A program made the translations under genes and the position numbers. The notes under the pieces were generated by a model. That model was not told the origin of the DNA and ran no database searches. It saw only the letters and a program-made list of their open reading frames with translations. Shown here in pieces: positions 23,570-35,153 of a stretch of DNA of 64,000 nt (positions are counted from its first letter, which is position 1; every line of letters starts with the position of its first letter). The DNA is from Anticarsia gemmatalis (taxonomy: Eukaryota; Arthropoda; Insecta; Lepidoptera; Erebidae), in assembly GCF_050436995.1 (NCBI RefSeq), contig NC_134771.1, forward strand, positions 2,459,501-2,523,500, read 5' to 3'.

Positions 23570-23725
23570 GAAATCAATATTATAAATGCGAAAGTTTGTG
23601 ATAATGTATGTTTGTTACTCTTTCACGCAAAAACCACTAAACGAATTTTGATGAAATTTGGCTCACAGATAGTTTATAACCTGGATTCACGTATAGAATA
23701 TTTTTCATCCCAGATTTTTCCACCC
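23570..23725 (+). mobile_element. Family G repeat
   Basis: The core reads TATAAATGCGAAAGTTTGTG, then CTCTTTCACGCAAAAACCAC and GATAGTTTATAACCTGGATT. It is one of the clearer copies. Confidence 0.6.
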
Positions 23726-24164
23726 TGTGTAAAAAAAAGTAAAGGAACAAATCACTAAAAATACCATCTTTAACTATCCTAAGGTTTAATACTAATAACT
23801 TTACTCTCACACATCATATCGTTACCTATATCTCAAATAACACTAAACGGTCACCCATCTATATACTATCCGTGGTAAAGGTCACTTAACCCCATCGTTC
23901 ACCGACCTATACCCCACAAAGCCTCCATATTCAAATTCTACTTCATCAATCAAGATCAATATAATATTTTTAACGCATAAGGTCCTCAACCCGTGGTGGA
24001 ATGGCCTTAAGGGCGGCAACCCCTAATTTTAATGAACTCACATAAACTTTACTCTATATTCGAGAGGCTCGTGTGAGTGTTAGAATAAAAATGTTTCTAT
24101 ATTAACGTATTTTGATATTATTACAAATTTGGGTTTGATTCCCATTTGAGATAAATATTTGGTT

Positions 24165-24322
24165 ACATACATGAAATCACTCTCATTCCATAGGGGTAGG
24201 CAGAGGCCAAAGAACGCCACTTGGTACTTACAAACTTCCCTTGCTTCATTCACATACATACATGTTGTCATACAGGACCGCCGGTTACGAGTAGCACCTG
24301 ACCTTTTTGCAAGACATTGTCT
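24165..24322 (-). mobile_element. LINE 3' end (family C)
   Basis: It matches 20,413-20,587 closely, including ACAGGACCGCCGGTTACGAG and TAGCACCTGACCTTTTTGCA. It lacks about ten bases in the GATC-CTTAC segment. Confidence 0.7.
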
Positions 24323-25093
24323 TACCTGAAGTTTTCGTATACTTATAATAGCTTTAAAAATCTTCAAAATTATACTAAGAATTAATAAAACTATTTAAAT
24401 TATATATTTTCCTTTTTGTCATTCGTTATATTCGTACGGGTCCGACGGCTTATATTCTTGGAAAAAATATGACATATTGTACAACTATAGTCGAACAACT
24501 TAGTAGAAAGCCCTGTAGGCAAGGTTTGTGACTGACGGAGTTATACGAAATTTTGTATTTAGAACACCGGTGAAGTCTTATTCAGCTGAGGGTGGCCTGT
24601 ATGATACAGCTACTTTATTTTGGATATACAACTGAAGTCTTGATAAATCTTGCATGCTGAAGCTATACTTAACACAATAGATTTTGCCTGTGACCGCATA
24701 GAGAGATTTCTTGTAGTAAAATGTATTAAAACAGGTTATAATCTATCTGTGTACCAAATTTCACTAAAATCTATTCAGTAGTTTTTTTGTAAAACAGTAA
24801 GAAACATCCTTATACAATTTCGCATGAATATAAGTAGGATTTTTTGTTTTTTTTTTAAACCACAGACTAATAGATAATCATATAGTAAAATCAATCAATA
24901 GATAAATCTATGGTTACTTTTTACGGCCATTACCATATTTGCAACTAATCGATCACGCATTTATTTATTATAGTGATCTCATAGAATTACTGAGTCATAT
25001 TAGTCATATTTTAAATATTTGATAGTTTGCATGACTATCTAATATTACATACTAGTATACCCTTGCGGCTTCGCGTGTATTTGTTTTTTTTTA

Positions 25094-25560
25094 ACCCATT
25101 ACTGTTCCCCTTCAGGGCAAGGGTCTCCTCCCGTAACGAGGGGTTAGGCCTTGAGTCCACCACGCTTTCCAAGTGCGGGTTGGGGACTGCATTCCTTCAA
25201 GAACTGTTTTAAAGAGGCAAGCATGTAATGTTTCATCACGATGTTATAGCGCCCATAGCCAGTTGCGCTCACCGGTCGGTAAACGATCTGTGGACTAAGC
25301 AAACCTTGACGCGGTCATTCCATAGATGGGTGACCGCATAGTGGTATTTGAGCTGGGCGTCTCCGTGCTTCGGAGGGTACGTTAAAAGTCGGTCCCGGTT
25401 GTTGTCAATTAAATTAGCCACGTCAAAGGCCTTCGGGCGGCTTGAACAACTTTGACACTAGGTTGACCACTAACCATACGATAAGAAGAAGATCACGATG
25501 TTGTACTGCTAGGTAAGAGTCTCTTTACCCAGCAGTGGGACAGCAATAGCAGCAATGTGA
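25094..25560 (-). mobile_element. SINE A split by a nested SINE B
   Basis: SINE A sequence runs from 25,094 to 25,245 and resumes at 25,492. In between is the family B element at 25,246-25,491. A + strand SINE A 3' end (TACCCAGCAGTGGGACAGC) follows at about 25,535-25,555. Confidence 0.75.
25246..25491 (+). mobile_element. SINE B insertion with 11-bp target duplication
   Basis: ATCACGATGTT occurs at 25,235-25,245 and again at 25,492-25,502, directly flanking the element. The element ends in an AAGAAGAAG-type tail, so it reads on the + strand. Element plus duplication marks a target-primed retrotransposition. The master LINE is unknown. Confidence 0.85.
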
Positions 25561-25804
25561 GCAACATGATTACTCATTCTAAATCCGGAAAACCATAGAT
25601 TTCTACAAACAAAATTTACTTTTAAAAATAGAAATGTACCATTAGGCACGGTTTTGGCAATCGTATTTTTGTTTCTTAAAATTTGAATTTAGAATACTGT
25701 TATGACGTAATGTTTTTACGCGCCAAAACACTGTCTGGTGGCGTGTTCAGCCTAGTTTAGGGTTGCCAGTGGAAATAATGTCGATTGTAAAAAAAAAAGA
25801 TTTT

Positions 25805-25930
25805 TGACAAGATGTATGGATGTGAATGAGGCAAAGGAAGTTTGTAAGGATCGTATCAAGTGTTCTTTGGTCTCTGGCTACCCTTATGGGAGAAAGGCGT
25901 GATATTATTTAGGTACATATGTATGTGTGA
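25805..25930 (+). mobile_element. LINE 3' end (family C)
   Basis: It starts GACAAGATGTATGGATGTGA and ends AAAGGCGTGATATTATTTAG. A few bases are missing where other copies have CCAAGTGGCG. Confidence 0.75.
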
Positions 25931-26234
25931 GTAGATTTTTTTGATGACTGTTAAATTCGTTTTACAGTTGTCAGGTATTTCGCAACTAAATGAAAGTTTA
26001 CATTAAACAAAATAATTATGCGTATACATCAAAAAATATCTTTCAAGGCTTTTAAATGCGTATTTTTAAACAATAAAATCAAACAACGCACTTTTTGAAA
26101 AAAGAAACACATGCGAAAAAAATTTCAAGGCATGCTTTTTTCTTTTTTTTACACTCCTAATTCAAAAGACATACATTGAAAAACAATTGCCAGTACGACA
26201 ATCGTAAAAAGGTTTTAAAAGGTACATACAATTA

Positions 26235-26500
26235 GTCACCTGTACTCGTTGACGCCCCATCTGCGTTGCGCATAAGCATGCTGTTTGTATGTGTGCGTGC
26301 GATGCGCATGTATGTACAAGCTAGTGTGTATGTGTGTGTAAGACTTGTTAGAAGTATGTGTGCGTGGTTTCTGATAGTATGCGTGTGGTGTGCTCGGTTC
26401 AGCGACCCCGGTGCGCAGTGGGGCAGCCGTTGACCCACCACGTGGGACGGTGGAAGGAACCGGCCCGTCTTATCGCCCAGCATTCACTTCCCGGTCGCAT
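26235..26500 (+). promoter_or_regulatory. GT-rich, GC-rich island with E-box
   Basis: A block of TGTGTG/GCGTGC alternations is followed by a GC-rich stretch containing the E-box palindrome CCACGTGG (about 26,438-26,445). No exon is supported. Short ORFs on both strands overlap each other and have no conserved motif. It could be a promoter or an enhancer. Confidence 0.3.
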
Positions 26501-28014
26501 TTTTGTGATTTTTCCAACCTCTTTTTCTGCTAAGACTCTTTTTTCGCTTATGGCAACATTTTTTAGCAGTAACAGCAACATTATTAAAAAAAACAATTTA
26601 TTGCCAAATATTCGAATTAGCCGCGTTCTATTTTTAAATGTCGACACATTTCGCGAATACTATTGTAATTGCAAAAACAAAAATCCAGTTTTATTTTTGA
26701 AATGAGATACGTCGTTTGTATGCTAATATTGGTGATTATAAACTCATAAATGTAGATCTTGATACATTTTATTATTTAATTAAGAACAGGTGAGATGGTC
26801 AGTTGTATTTACCGGTAAACGAAACGCGTTAAGCTTTAGTACAAGCAAACCTTTAAAATAAACGTTAAGGTTTTTTACGCCAAATTTTTTTTTGCAAGGC
26901 GCGTAAATGATCCCGATTTTAGCGTATTATAAGAACAGTTAAGAAACTGAAGGCTTTCGGGGTAAAATATCCTTGATATTAGGTTAATGATAAGATACCT
27001 GAATAACAAAAAAATACAGGTGTAGTTTTAATAAAGTATTTTAACAATGTAATAAAGAAAAGAATAGATTTTACCATTATCAACTAAGGCTACAAGATGA
27101 AGAATTTCGCATCCGAATTTACAAAATCCTTGTAATCGATCTGTTACATACATATATATAAGTCAAAACAAAAATATGTTTTGTATAATTTATGTCGTAG
27201 CCAAAATTGTCCTTTAAAAGATTAAAGAAATTGAATAGAAATATAAATACATAGAAATAACCTACCCATGAGTTACCTGATAGTGAAAAAAATTGTCCCG
27301 TTGTATTGTTTTTAGTTTCATAAAGAAATATTATGAAAGTCATACAATCATGTCGCAACTGGCAATTAATGGAAATTCGCGGAAATTGTCTATGGTCTAA
27401 GGTCAATGACTCCAATGATTCACGACGGTGCTTCCTCAACTATATTATTAGGTCATTATTGGTTTATAGTTAGTTAATTCATCATTCTAAACATAACAAG
27501 AAGGACGTCATTTTATCGAAATTTCGAGAATTTTCGCGAATCTACGCGATTTTTTTGGCGATACTTTTTCTAGGTATATTTTCGCTATTTTTTATTGCGA
27601 TTTAAACAGGTTTAGGAGTAAATTCGTGTGCAGATATATCCGGATTATTTTTACCGCATGATTTCCTCTCATTCACTCAACAGACATACGAGGTAAAATC
27701 ATTGAGGTAAAAGTTCACTCAAATCAGAATCAAACCCTGTAAAAATATATAAGTGACCACTGCTCTTAGTATCAGTATTCTACTCCCTCTCTATTCACTG
27801 TACATGAAAAAAAGAGGATTTAAGCCCTCCTTCAAACACCTCTTAGTCCTTAAAATTTCCATCTCAACTTCTTTCACCCCATTCTCATTCGTAGAAGAGG
27901 CCTATGGCTGGCTTCAATAGTCTTGCCTTTCTCCCAACTATGTTGGAGCTCCTAGTCTCATTGGGTACCGCTGAAATACCGCTAGGCCCAGCAGTGGGAC
28001 AGTAATCTATGAAA
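26501..28014. other. AT-rich intergenic, one IR1 site
   Basis: I see no gene. AGGTCA-A-TGACTC at 27,400-27,412 is a one-mismatch IR1. A short repeat fragment (TTCTCCCAACTATGTTGGAG) lies at about 27,931-27,950. Confidence 0.45.
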
Positions 28015-28270
28015 TCTATACTAATCTATACTAATATTATAAAGCTGAAGAGTTTGTTTGTTTGAACGCGCTAATCTCAAGAACTACTAGTCCGATTTGA
28101 AAAATTCTTTCAGTGTTTGATAGTCCATTTATCGAGGAAGGTTATAGGCTATATATCATCACGCTACTACCATTAGGAGCAGAGAACCAGTAAAAAGTGT
28201 TACAAAAACGGGGAAAATTTTGACCCATCCTCTCTTATGTGACGCAAGCGAAGTTGCGCGAGTCAGCTAG
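28015..28270 (+). mobile_element. Non-autonomous Helitron (Lep1-like)
   Basis: It starts TCTATACTAATCTATACTAA and so has a doubled 5' end: a second TCTATACTAATATTATAAAG begins at 28,025. It ends GAGTCAGCTAG before a T. Confidence 0.85.
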
Positions 28271-30034
28271 TGTATGCATACTAGCGAGGGAAGTCACAAT
28301 CATAGCATAGTGTTTATCCGTATCACATGATAGTAACCCGGTTATGTGAAAGTAAATGTTAGTTCTGAGTTTAACGAGATGTTTTGTGAAAAATATATTT
28401 TATTGTTGATCTGTTTTGCTTGTATAACCTCGTTTTTGGATGAGGAAAATTTGATTCGGATTTTCTTTTAATATATACTTTATAAGTATACTAATATTGA
28501 TATTGAAAACCTGGTAGATAACGGTTTTTTAGGTAGTTAAAGTTTGATGACCTCTCTCTCTTATTTGGTATAAAGCCTATACGCTGTTGGGGTCTATCTT
28601 TCTATGGATTTTTACAATTTAATATACCTGTGTGATAAACATAGGATCACGTGATAATGTGAGTTTAGATAACGGAAACTGATGTATACGAGGTTTGCGA
28701 AGAAAAGCAGATGTAAAGTCACTTTAGTACCGTAATAGTTAAGTTATTATAGTTTTTCAAATCCATTGTTTGTCAGTATCCGTCTTATTCTTAATGTCCT
28801 AAGGGCAAGACATTTTTAACAAGGATTAAATACCAACCAGTATTTACTTTGAAGAAAAGTACTTTTCTTGCAAGTAGCAACTGCCTTAAAAAAATATCAT
28901 TGGACAATTCACACACGGTCATTTGATTCCAAACCAAGCAAAGCTTGTATTGTAACCAAATAACTGATAAACATACTTATATACTTCTAAATACTAATAC
29001 AGAAAAAAAAATCTACAACAATTTAAACACTTACTTCCTTATTCGAACTGCAGATTTAGAAACCGAATTCAAAATGGCCAGTATTTCGCACTGCATCGCC
29101 AACGCGTTGACTAGACGAAAAATGGCCATTGAACTCCTTATTCGAGGTTCGTTGTACTATAGAACGTCGAACTACGGTCCTATAGTAATCGTTAGCGATA
29201 AACGCTATCGATTGCCGATTTACTAGATGCGAGATTGATGTTACAATAATGGCGGATGTCCGTTCGATTTTCAATTTTTTCGAGAAAGTGGTGTGACTTT
29301 TTTTTTAATGTTACTTTTTTCTTTTTTGGATTTAGAGGTTGGCAATACTTTCTTTGTATTTCTTTTTGCATTTTTCTTCTGGTAATAGAAATGTGTAAAA
29401 CTAAAATTGTTTTTTGCAAATGGGTTTCCATTTTAAATATGTAACTATGAATAAAAATTTATTTATTCATCAATCATTTAAACTTAATACTAGAAATACC
29501 AAAGAGTGTTAATTTGTTTGTACTGCTTTGACAAAAAAGCTGAGCAAATTTAGATGAAATTTAGCATAATGATAGATCATACTCAATAACGGCTAAACCC
29601 ACTTCAAAAGATTTTAACAGAATGATAAATTTAAATCCCGGCAAAAAATACAGGTTACTATTTTTTAACCCAGGTTAAAAACGTGTATCTAACAAATTAA
29701 CACTATCTTTTGAGCTAGATTCCTGAAAACCGGGCCATCACTGAGAATCGAACCCACAGCCTTGCCATCACATTCCTATTACTCATACTATCGTGTTTTT
29801 GATACAAATATAATTTTGTCAACATGTCATTGACCCCAATAGGCTGGGACGAACGCAAATAACTATATAAATATAGTATATACTTATCTATATACTTTTG
29901 ATTACAAAATTATCTGTTTATATGTTTTGACATGTCATGAGTCTAATCGATAGGCTTAGAGTGGGGTTCCGGGTTTGATTTCCGTTTTTTTTTGTGTAAT
30001 ATTTTATACACATTTTTTTTCATTTTGGTATCTA
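28271..30034. other. Intergenic, nothing recognised
   Basis: AT-rich. ORFs at 28,945-29,444 overlap on both strands and show no known domain. One IR1 site with a single mismatch, ATGTCA-T-TGACCC, lies at 29,824-29,836. Confidence 0.45.
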
Positions 30035-30240
30035 TGCTAAAGACTAGATATTGCCCGTGACTTCCTACGTGGTTTAAGATGTTTCAGTATAAAAAGTCTC
30101 ATAAATCTATAAATCCTGTATGTTAATCCAGGTTATAAACTATCTATGTGCAAAATTTCATCAAAATCAATTTATCAGTTTTTGCGATAAAGCGTAACAA
30201 ATATACACACATCAAATTTTCGCTTTTATAATATAAATAG
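30035..30240 (-). mobile_element. Family G repeat
   Basis: It shows GTTAATCCAGGTTATAAACT, AAATTTCATCAAAATCAATT and finally TTTCGCTTTTATAATATAAA, the inverse of the 23,570 copy. Confidence 0.55.
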
Positions 30241-30689
30241 GTTAATTTTAACCCAATTTGTATATGTATTTCTATAATTGCAAAGGAATTCTTTGAAATC
30301 CATTCTATTTTCAGCAAATCTGTTGCCAAATAACAACCTACATTACAAGGGTTCAACGGTCATAGGGTCACAGTTCAAACGATTCAGAGTTCGATGCCCG
30401 CACGCGGAAAGTGTCCCGAAATTTGTAATTCTTATACCTCAAATGGGAATCGAATTTGTTATTCTCTTCCTTGATATTACTGCGCAGTTTACTGTTTTAA
30501 AAAAATGGAACGATTTTTGAATTTCTTTCGAGAATATTCGGTTGAGAACCGAATTTTTTAGTACCAGTTTTCGCCACTACGCGTTGCTAGTGAGCCGAAT
30601 TTTCAATTATATTTGAAGTATATTAAAAAAGAAGTTAATCTTCGATAGAAGTTAGTTAAATGCAATTAAAGAATAATATGAAATAAAAA

Positions 30690-30815
30690 TCCTGTATGAC
30701 AAGATGTATGGATGTGAATGAGGCAAGGGAAGTTTGTAAGGATCGTACCAAGTGGTGTTCTTTGGTCCCTACCTACCCCTAATAGAAAAATGCGTGATTT
30801 TATGTATGTTTGATT
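30690..30815 (+). mobile_element. LINE 3' end (family C)
   Basis: It starts TCCTGTATGACAAGATGTAT, includes CGTACCAAGTGGTGTTCTTT and ends GCGTGATTTTATGTATG. Confidence 0.75.
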
Positions 30816-30838
30816 TTTACCTAAGTATAGTAGGTATA

Positions 30839-31010
30839 CATAGCCAGTTATGCTCACCGGTCTGTGCACGATCTGTGGGTTAAGCAACCGTTGGCGCGGT
30901 CATTCCATAGATGGGTATACAATCTTATAATAGGTGCGGAGAGGGAAAAGTTTCAAGGGTAGAGGAAAAGACTAGATTTTATGTTTGTATGTATGTATGT
31001 ATGTATGTAT
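30839..31010 (+). repeat. SINE B 5' fragment, then a TATG microsatellite
   Basis: The 5' part of family B (CATAGCCAGTTATGCTCACC ... GGTCATTCCATAGATGGGT) ends at about 30,915. A TGTATGTATG repeat spans about 30,982-31,012. Confidence 0.65.
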
Positions 31011-33479
31011 TTATTAAAAATCTCTTTGTTTTTTCGCATTATATTTCCCATTAATCATTTAAGATAATCAAGTCTATCGCTGCCTACGACCTAGATTCAG
31101 TCTAGGCTTATATTATATCGGTCATTCACCTCCTTTGTGAAAGCAAAAGAAATTTGAGGAAAACAGCCAAATCGTCTGCCATTTTAAATGGGTCTAGAAT
31201 AATCTAGAATTTAGTTAGAGAATAGTTGTAGTAGTATTGTGGGGTACAAGGTTTGATTTTCAAACTGTTATTGATTATCTGCTTAAAATGTAAAGGTACT
31301 AGGTTCTGATCCCGAGTCAAAGATATTGGGTTTTCTTTTTAAAATATTTATATAGTAACACAAATATTGGTCGATAAAGTATTGCAATAGATTAAAACTA
31401 AAATGTTGTCTCTATATTATAGTAACTATTGCTGTTTAAGTCAATTTTCCTCGAAAAATTATACTATGTGTTAATCTCTATCATAAACTATCTCTACACC
31501 GAATTTCATAAAAATCAGTTCAGCAGTATTTGCGTGAAGGCTTAAAACATAGATCTATCCTCACAAACTTTTGCATTTTTAATATTAGTAGGATTAGTTA
31601 CCAAATCAAATAAAAAATACTATTACAGCACATATGAGAAATTTCACACTTTGCTGAACCAACTTGTGAATGCCAACTGAAGTGCATAGACTAAATTATG
31701 TATATTGTAACCTATTTACTACATACTGGCAGCCTAGATTGTCTATGACATTGGCATGGCACAGATAATGTAATAATATTGTGTTTTTTTTTTCAAATAG
31801 ATTATTTTTATAGATTTTTGATAAAATGTTAATGTGATTCTTTCAAGTCTTTTATGGTAGGAATTTATTATAAAATATTCAGTTACAGTTTCAGTTTGAA
31901 ATAGAGTAAGGTTTTGTTATATTATAAGAAGACTCTTACATATAGGAGAAAGAAAAATTCTTACACAATAACTGAAATTCAAAAATAGGTACAAAGCCAT
32001 TGTTAAAAACTAATAATAATCAAATTAACAATTTAGACTCTAATAATAATCAAACCTAAGACTAAACGTTCTACAAAAGCTCTATGTAAAACTGCAAATA
32101 AGAAATACTAGGTCCATTGTAAGCAAAATCTTTCACATTTAATCTACAGAAATGTCTATGATGAAACATCGAAATATCCTATCTGAAATAAATATTTCAA
32201 ATAGGTTAAAAGTTCAGGGCAATGAACATCGTAAATTCTTAAGAAAGTGTGCAAAAAGCGTTTCTACGCATTAGCCCATTGCCCAGTAGTGGGCTGCGGG
32301 CTGTGGGCTGTGGGCCAGAAACATCTACAACACGTGGTCCCAAATCAATAGGTCGTTAGCCTGTGTGTTAGAGCGAGATGGCAACATGTGACGTCACATC
32401 ACCCCTCCCTTTCCCGCGCAAGGTTGCCGGCTTCAAGAGCTACTTCCTTTTCTTCCCATAATTTTTCGGATTATGACATTTTTCGGCATATATCCAATAT
32501 TTGACAGTTCAGACTCCATTTTGATTTATTTTTGACAGTTTTTTTAGTGATTAATGAGGTAGTGAGAGTAAAATTTAATGGTACATGTCTATTTAAGGCA
32601 ACGTTTTGTTTCAAACAACAGTTTTTTTAGATGTATTGCGTTGATAGGCTTGTTTTCGGATAATGCGAGATAAAGCATAGATAAACTGCTTGTTTTTCAC
32701 GGTTAACCGTTGTTTATAACTTTAACCATTTCCCATAGACAAGCTAGACAATGACCTGTCATTTTATCAATAATTTATTTTGACAGGTTGATTAGTAATT
32801 CATTTTAATAGTACACAACATTTGAATTTAGAATACTAATACTGGCATAAACATCATCATAAAAAAAAAGTTTCAAGTACTTGAAAATGGAATAACAGAC
32901 AAATGTTAGACATTTTTTTTAATTCTTTTTTTATAGTGGGGAAGGAAACTTATTTTTTACTGAAGTAATTCCTATAGAGTTGTAAACAAACTGTGAGACT
33001 AAATTGCCTACATTATTTGCGGTTGACAACACATTTTTCCTGGGTCGTTGAACCTTTAACACTAGTATCAGACTGTTTGGAAACAACATTAATACAATGA
33101 ATTACATACATTTGTGAATTGGGAGGTTCCTAATACTATTGAGGAAAATTTACGCTTTTAATTTTAATTACAGTGATGTAATAATGATTAAAGTGATAAT
33201 TAATATATCAAAACAAAATAATTTTATCTCTTATAAAGTGAATTTTATTTTTTTATGATATTATAGTGTTAAAATAGTTTTGTTACAGCCAGTCTTTTAA
33301 TTAGAAATAGAAAAATAAAACAAAAATATTCAAATTTCAAACGATTTGATAAAAGAACAAAAATAACGAATTCTTTGGCGAAAAAATTCGCCAGCGAAGA
33401 CGGCCGATGTAATATCGCTCAGTGATTCCACACTGAAAACTAGAGTTCAACAGCATTTCACCGAAATCTACTTTGTTTG
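31011..33479. other. Intergenic upstream of HR3
   Basis: No gene. A family-G copy lies at 31,440-31,592 (minus). A perfect CRE (TGACGTCA at 32,389-32,396) lies in a short GC-rich patch. A one-mismatch IR1 site, GGGTCG-T-TGAACC, is at 33,042-33,054. Confidence 0.45.
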
Positions 33480-33990
33480 GGTCCCGGGGTCAACGAACCA
33501 CTGTGACGCCTGCCCGTTAGTGTGCGCGCGCCGCTCTATACGGACACGACACCGACGTACGCACACATACACACCACGCCTTGTGATCCGAGCCACTCTG
33601 ATGGGCAATTTTGTCTCTTAATTACATTCTAATTACACACATTTCCGCACATTTTATTACACATTTCTAAGGTATAAGGGTGCTAATTGACGCACCACTA
33701 GGAAAATCCCATTAAAGATGAATATTGAAGAAAATTTTTCCCATAGTCCGCGCCGCGCCGGGGCGACTGAACTATCGTATCGCTATGAGCTAAGTTGATT
33801 ATTCGGTCGGAATGAAAAAATATATAATTTTTTCGTGAGCCTGGCCGAAGATTCGTCAATGCGTCAGTCACGTTCGGGCCGCTCTGGCGTCAACATCTTT
33901 GGACTTGCCAGTTGCCGTCGCGAGGCCGTGTTGTGCACAACCTATAGTACAAACATATAACGTACAAATTTTTCATCAGCAGTGAGGTGA
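33480..33990 (+). promoter_or_regulatory. Probable HR3 promoter zone
   Basis: This is the strongest GC-rich block before the HR3 leader. It opens with an IR1 site of one mismatch (GGGTCA-A-CGAACC, 33,487-33,499), then GTGTGCGCGCGCCGC and CA-rich sequence, and a second GC block at about 33,745-33,785. TATATAATT is at 33,821, and initiator-like TCAGTC is at 33,864. The TATA-initiator spacing of roughly 44 bp is too long for a classical pair, so the exact start is not fixed. Confidence 0.5.
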
Positions 33991-34382
33991 ACGCGTATTG
34001 TTATTTTTTTTAAAACAAGTGACAGTGCCTTTAAGTGCGACAGTGACGACATTTTATTATTTTCTTTTTTGGAAAATAGAACGTAGTGGCGTCTACCAGT
34101 TTCAAATTTAAAAATTAAATCTTGTGTTCCACGTAAATTCGGCGGATTTTGGACGATCGAGCGACGTTCGGTCGTCTGAAATCATTGACATTAAAAAATT
34201 GGCATTTTTAATTCTTCACTTAAAACCTCTTTTCTAAATTCAAATAAATTCTTCTTTCTGCTTCGGTTTTCTCTTTACAGATTTTTTTTTGTGTTTCGCA
34301 AAGTTTCTTAAAGAGATAATATAAAGCAGTAGAATAAGGGAACAAGTGAAAGTTACAATAAATCAAATAGTGCCTTAATAGA

Positions 34383-34394
34383 ATGTTTATTTAA
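34383..34394 (+). other. uORF 1 in the HR3 leader
   Basis: ATG TTT ATT TAA is a three-codon minimal upstream ORF. Confidence 0.5.
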
Positions 34395-34433
34395 GACGAA
34401 AGGAAGCATACAAAACATAACCACGGAGACAAA

Positions 34434-34535
34434 ATGCCAAAAAATTTGTTGCTCTTCAAAAAGATAATACCTGAAATAAACTTCGCAAAAAGAAATCTTA
34501 CATCACCGTTGGGCCGGAATATATATATCAGTTAA
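34434..34535 (+). other. uORF 2 in the HR3 leader, 33 codons
   Basis: Its start context GACAAAATGCC is a good insect initiation context (A at -3), better than many main starts. The peptide begins MPKNLLLFKKII and is rich in Lys and Ile. It ends 237 nt before the HR3 ATG, so it would reduce main-ORF initiation unless ribosomes reinitiate. It matters only if the leader is transcribed through here, which is likely but not proven. Confidence 0.5.
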
Positions 34536-34754
34536 AAACACAAATATCTGGTGCTTAAATCAACAAAGTTGAAGAAACATTAAACAATTTGGGGAGTGCC
34601 AGTTTCAAAGAAAAAAAATCTGGTTTTAAAAACAAAAACAGACACAAAACAGTTGCCTTACCGACATAGTCGAATAAAAATTAAAAAGAAATTAATAAAA
34701 AAATAACTATTGATTGGAACACGAGTAATTACAGTGATATTAGTGTAAAACGCA

Positions 34755-34805
34755 ATGCGAATTCGATTCGTATGCACACAAAATCACTGGCCGAAAATAA
34801 CTTAA
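34755..34805 (+). other. uORF 3, overlapping the HR3 start codon
   Basis: An ATG 17 nt before the HR3 ATG, in a different frame, runs 16 codons and ends at 34,805, inside the HR3 coding region. Ribosomes using it cannot start at 34,772 but could reach the internal Met30/Met31. Confidence 0.55.
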
Positions 34806-35153
34806 GTTACAACCAACTTTTGAAGAGAGAAGAAGAGAATTCGAAGATTGAATTTGGAATGATGAATAACAGTCAGTTCCCTGATTTGTTTGGGTCGCAA
34901 TGGCCGCCGGACCAGCATGGTGGTCATTCGTCTGCTTCGACTATGCTGCACCAGTCACAGGGTCTTCCTCATGGAATGCAGTTGAAACAGGAGCCTGATG
35001 GAAGGCCAGTGATGCACAATCCCATGGGTATGGACATCACGTCAGGGTCTGTCGCTGACAGCACCTCCCCCCCACCGGGGAGTAGTGATGGCATGTTCGG
35101 ATCGTCCATTTCTGGGATGTTTATGGATAAGAAAGCCGCTAATTCTATAAGAG
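34772..35153 (+). CDS. HR3: HR3 exon 1: A/B domain (residues 1-127)
   Basis: It encodes the N-terminal activation region: an acidic/basic start (LLKREEE), then [17 protein letters not shown] and a Ser/Pro-rich stretch (STSPPPGSS). LKQEP at 71-75 fits the SUMO consensus. It ends in phase 1 at the weak donor GAG|GTATTT; reading on would stop within three codons. Intron 1 follows (12,788 bp). Confidence 0.93.

Noticed and set aside
26232..26705. ORFs on both strands across the 26.3-kb island
   Set aside because: They are mutually overlapping and of low complexity (HTHT/RTHT runs come from the GT repeat), with no family resemblance.
1..33479. CRISPR arrays, operons or prokaryotic genes
   Set aside because: There are no evenly spaced direct repeats and no long ORFs. 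Introns, SINEs and Helitrons mark this as insect nuclear DNA.
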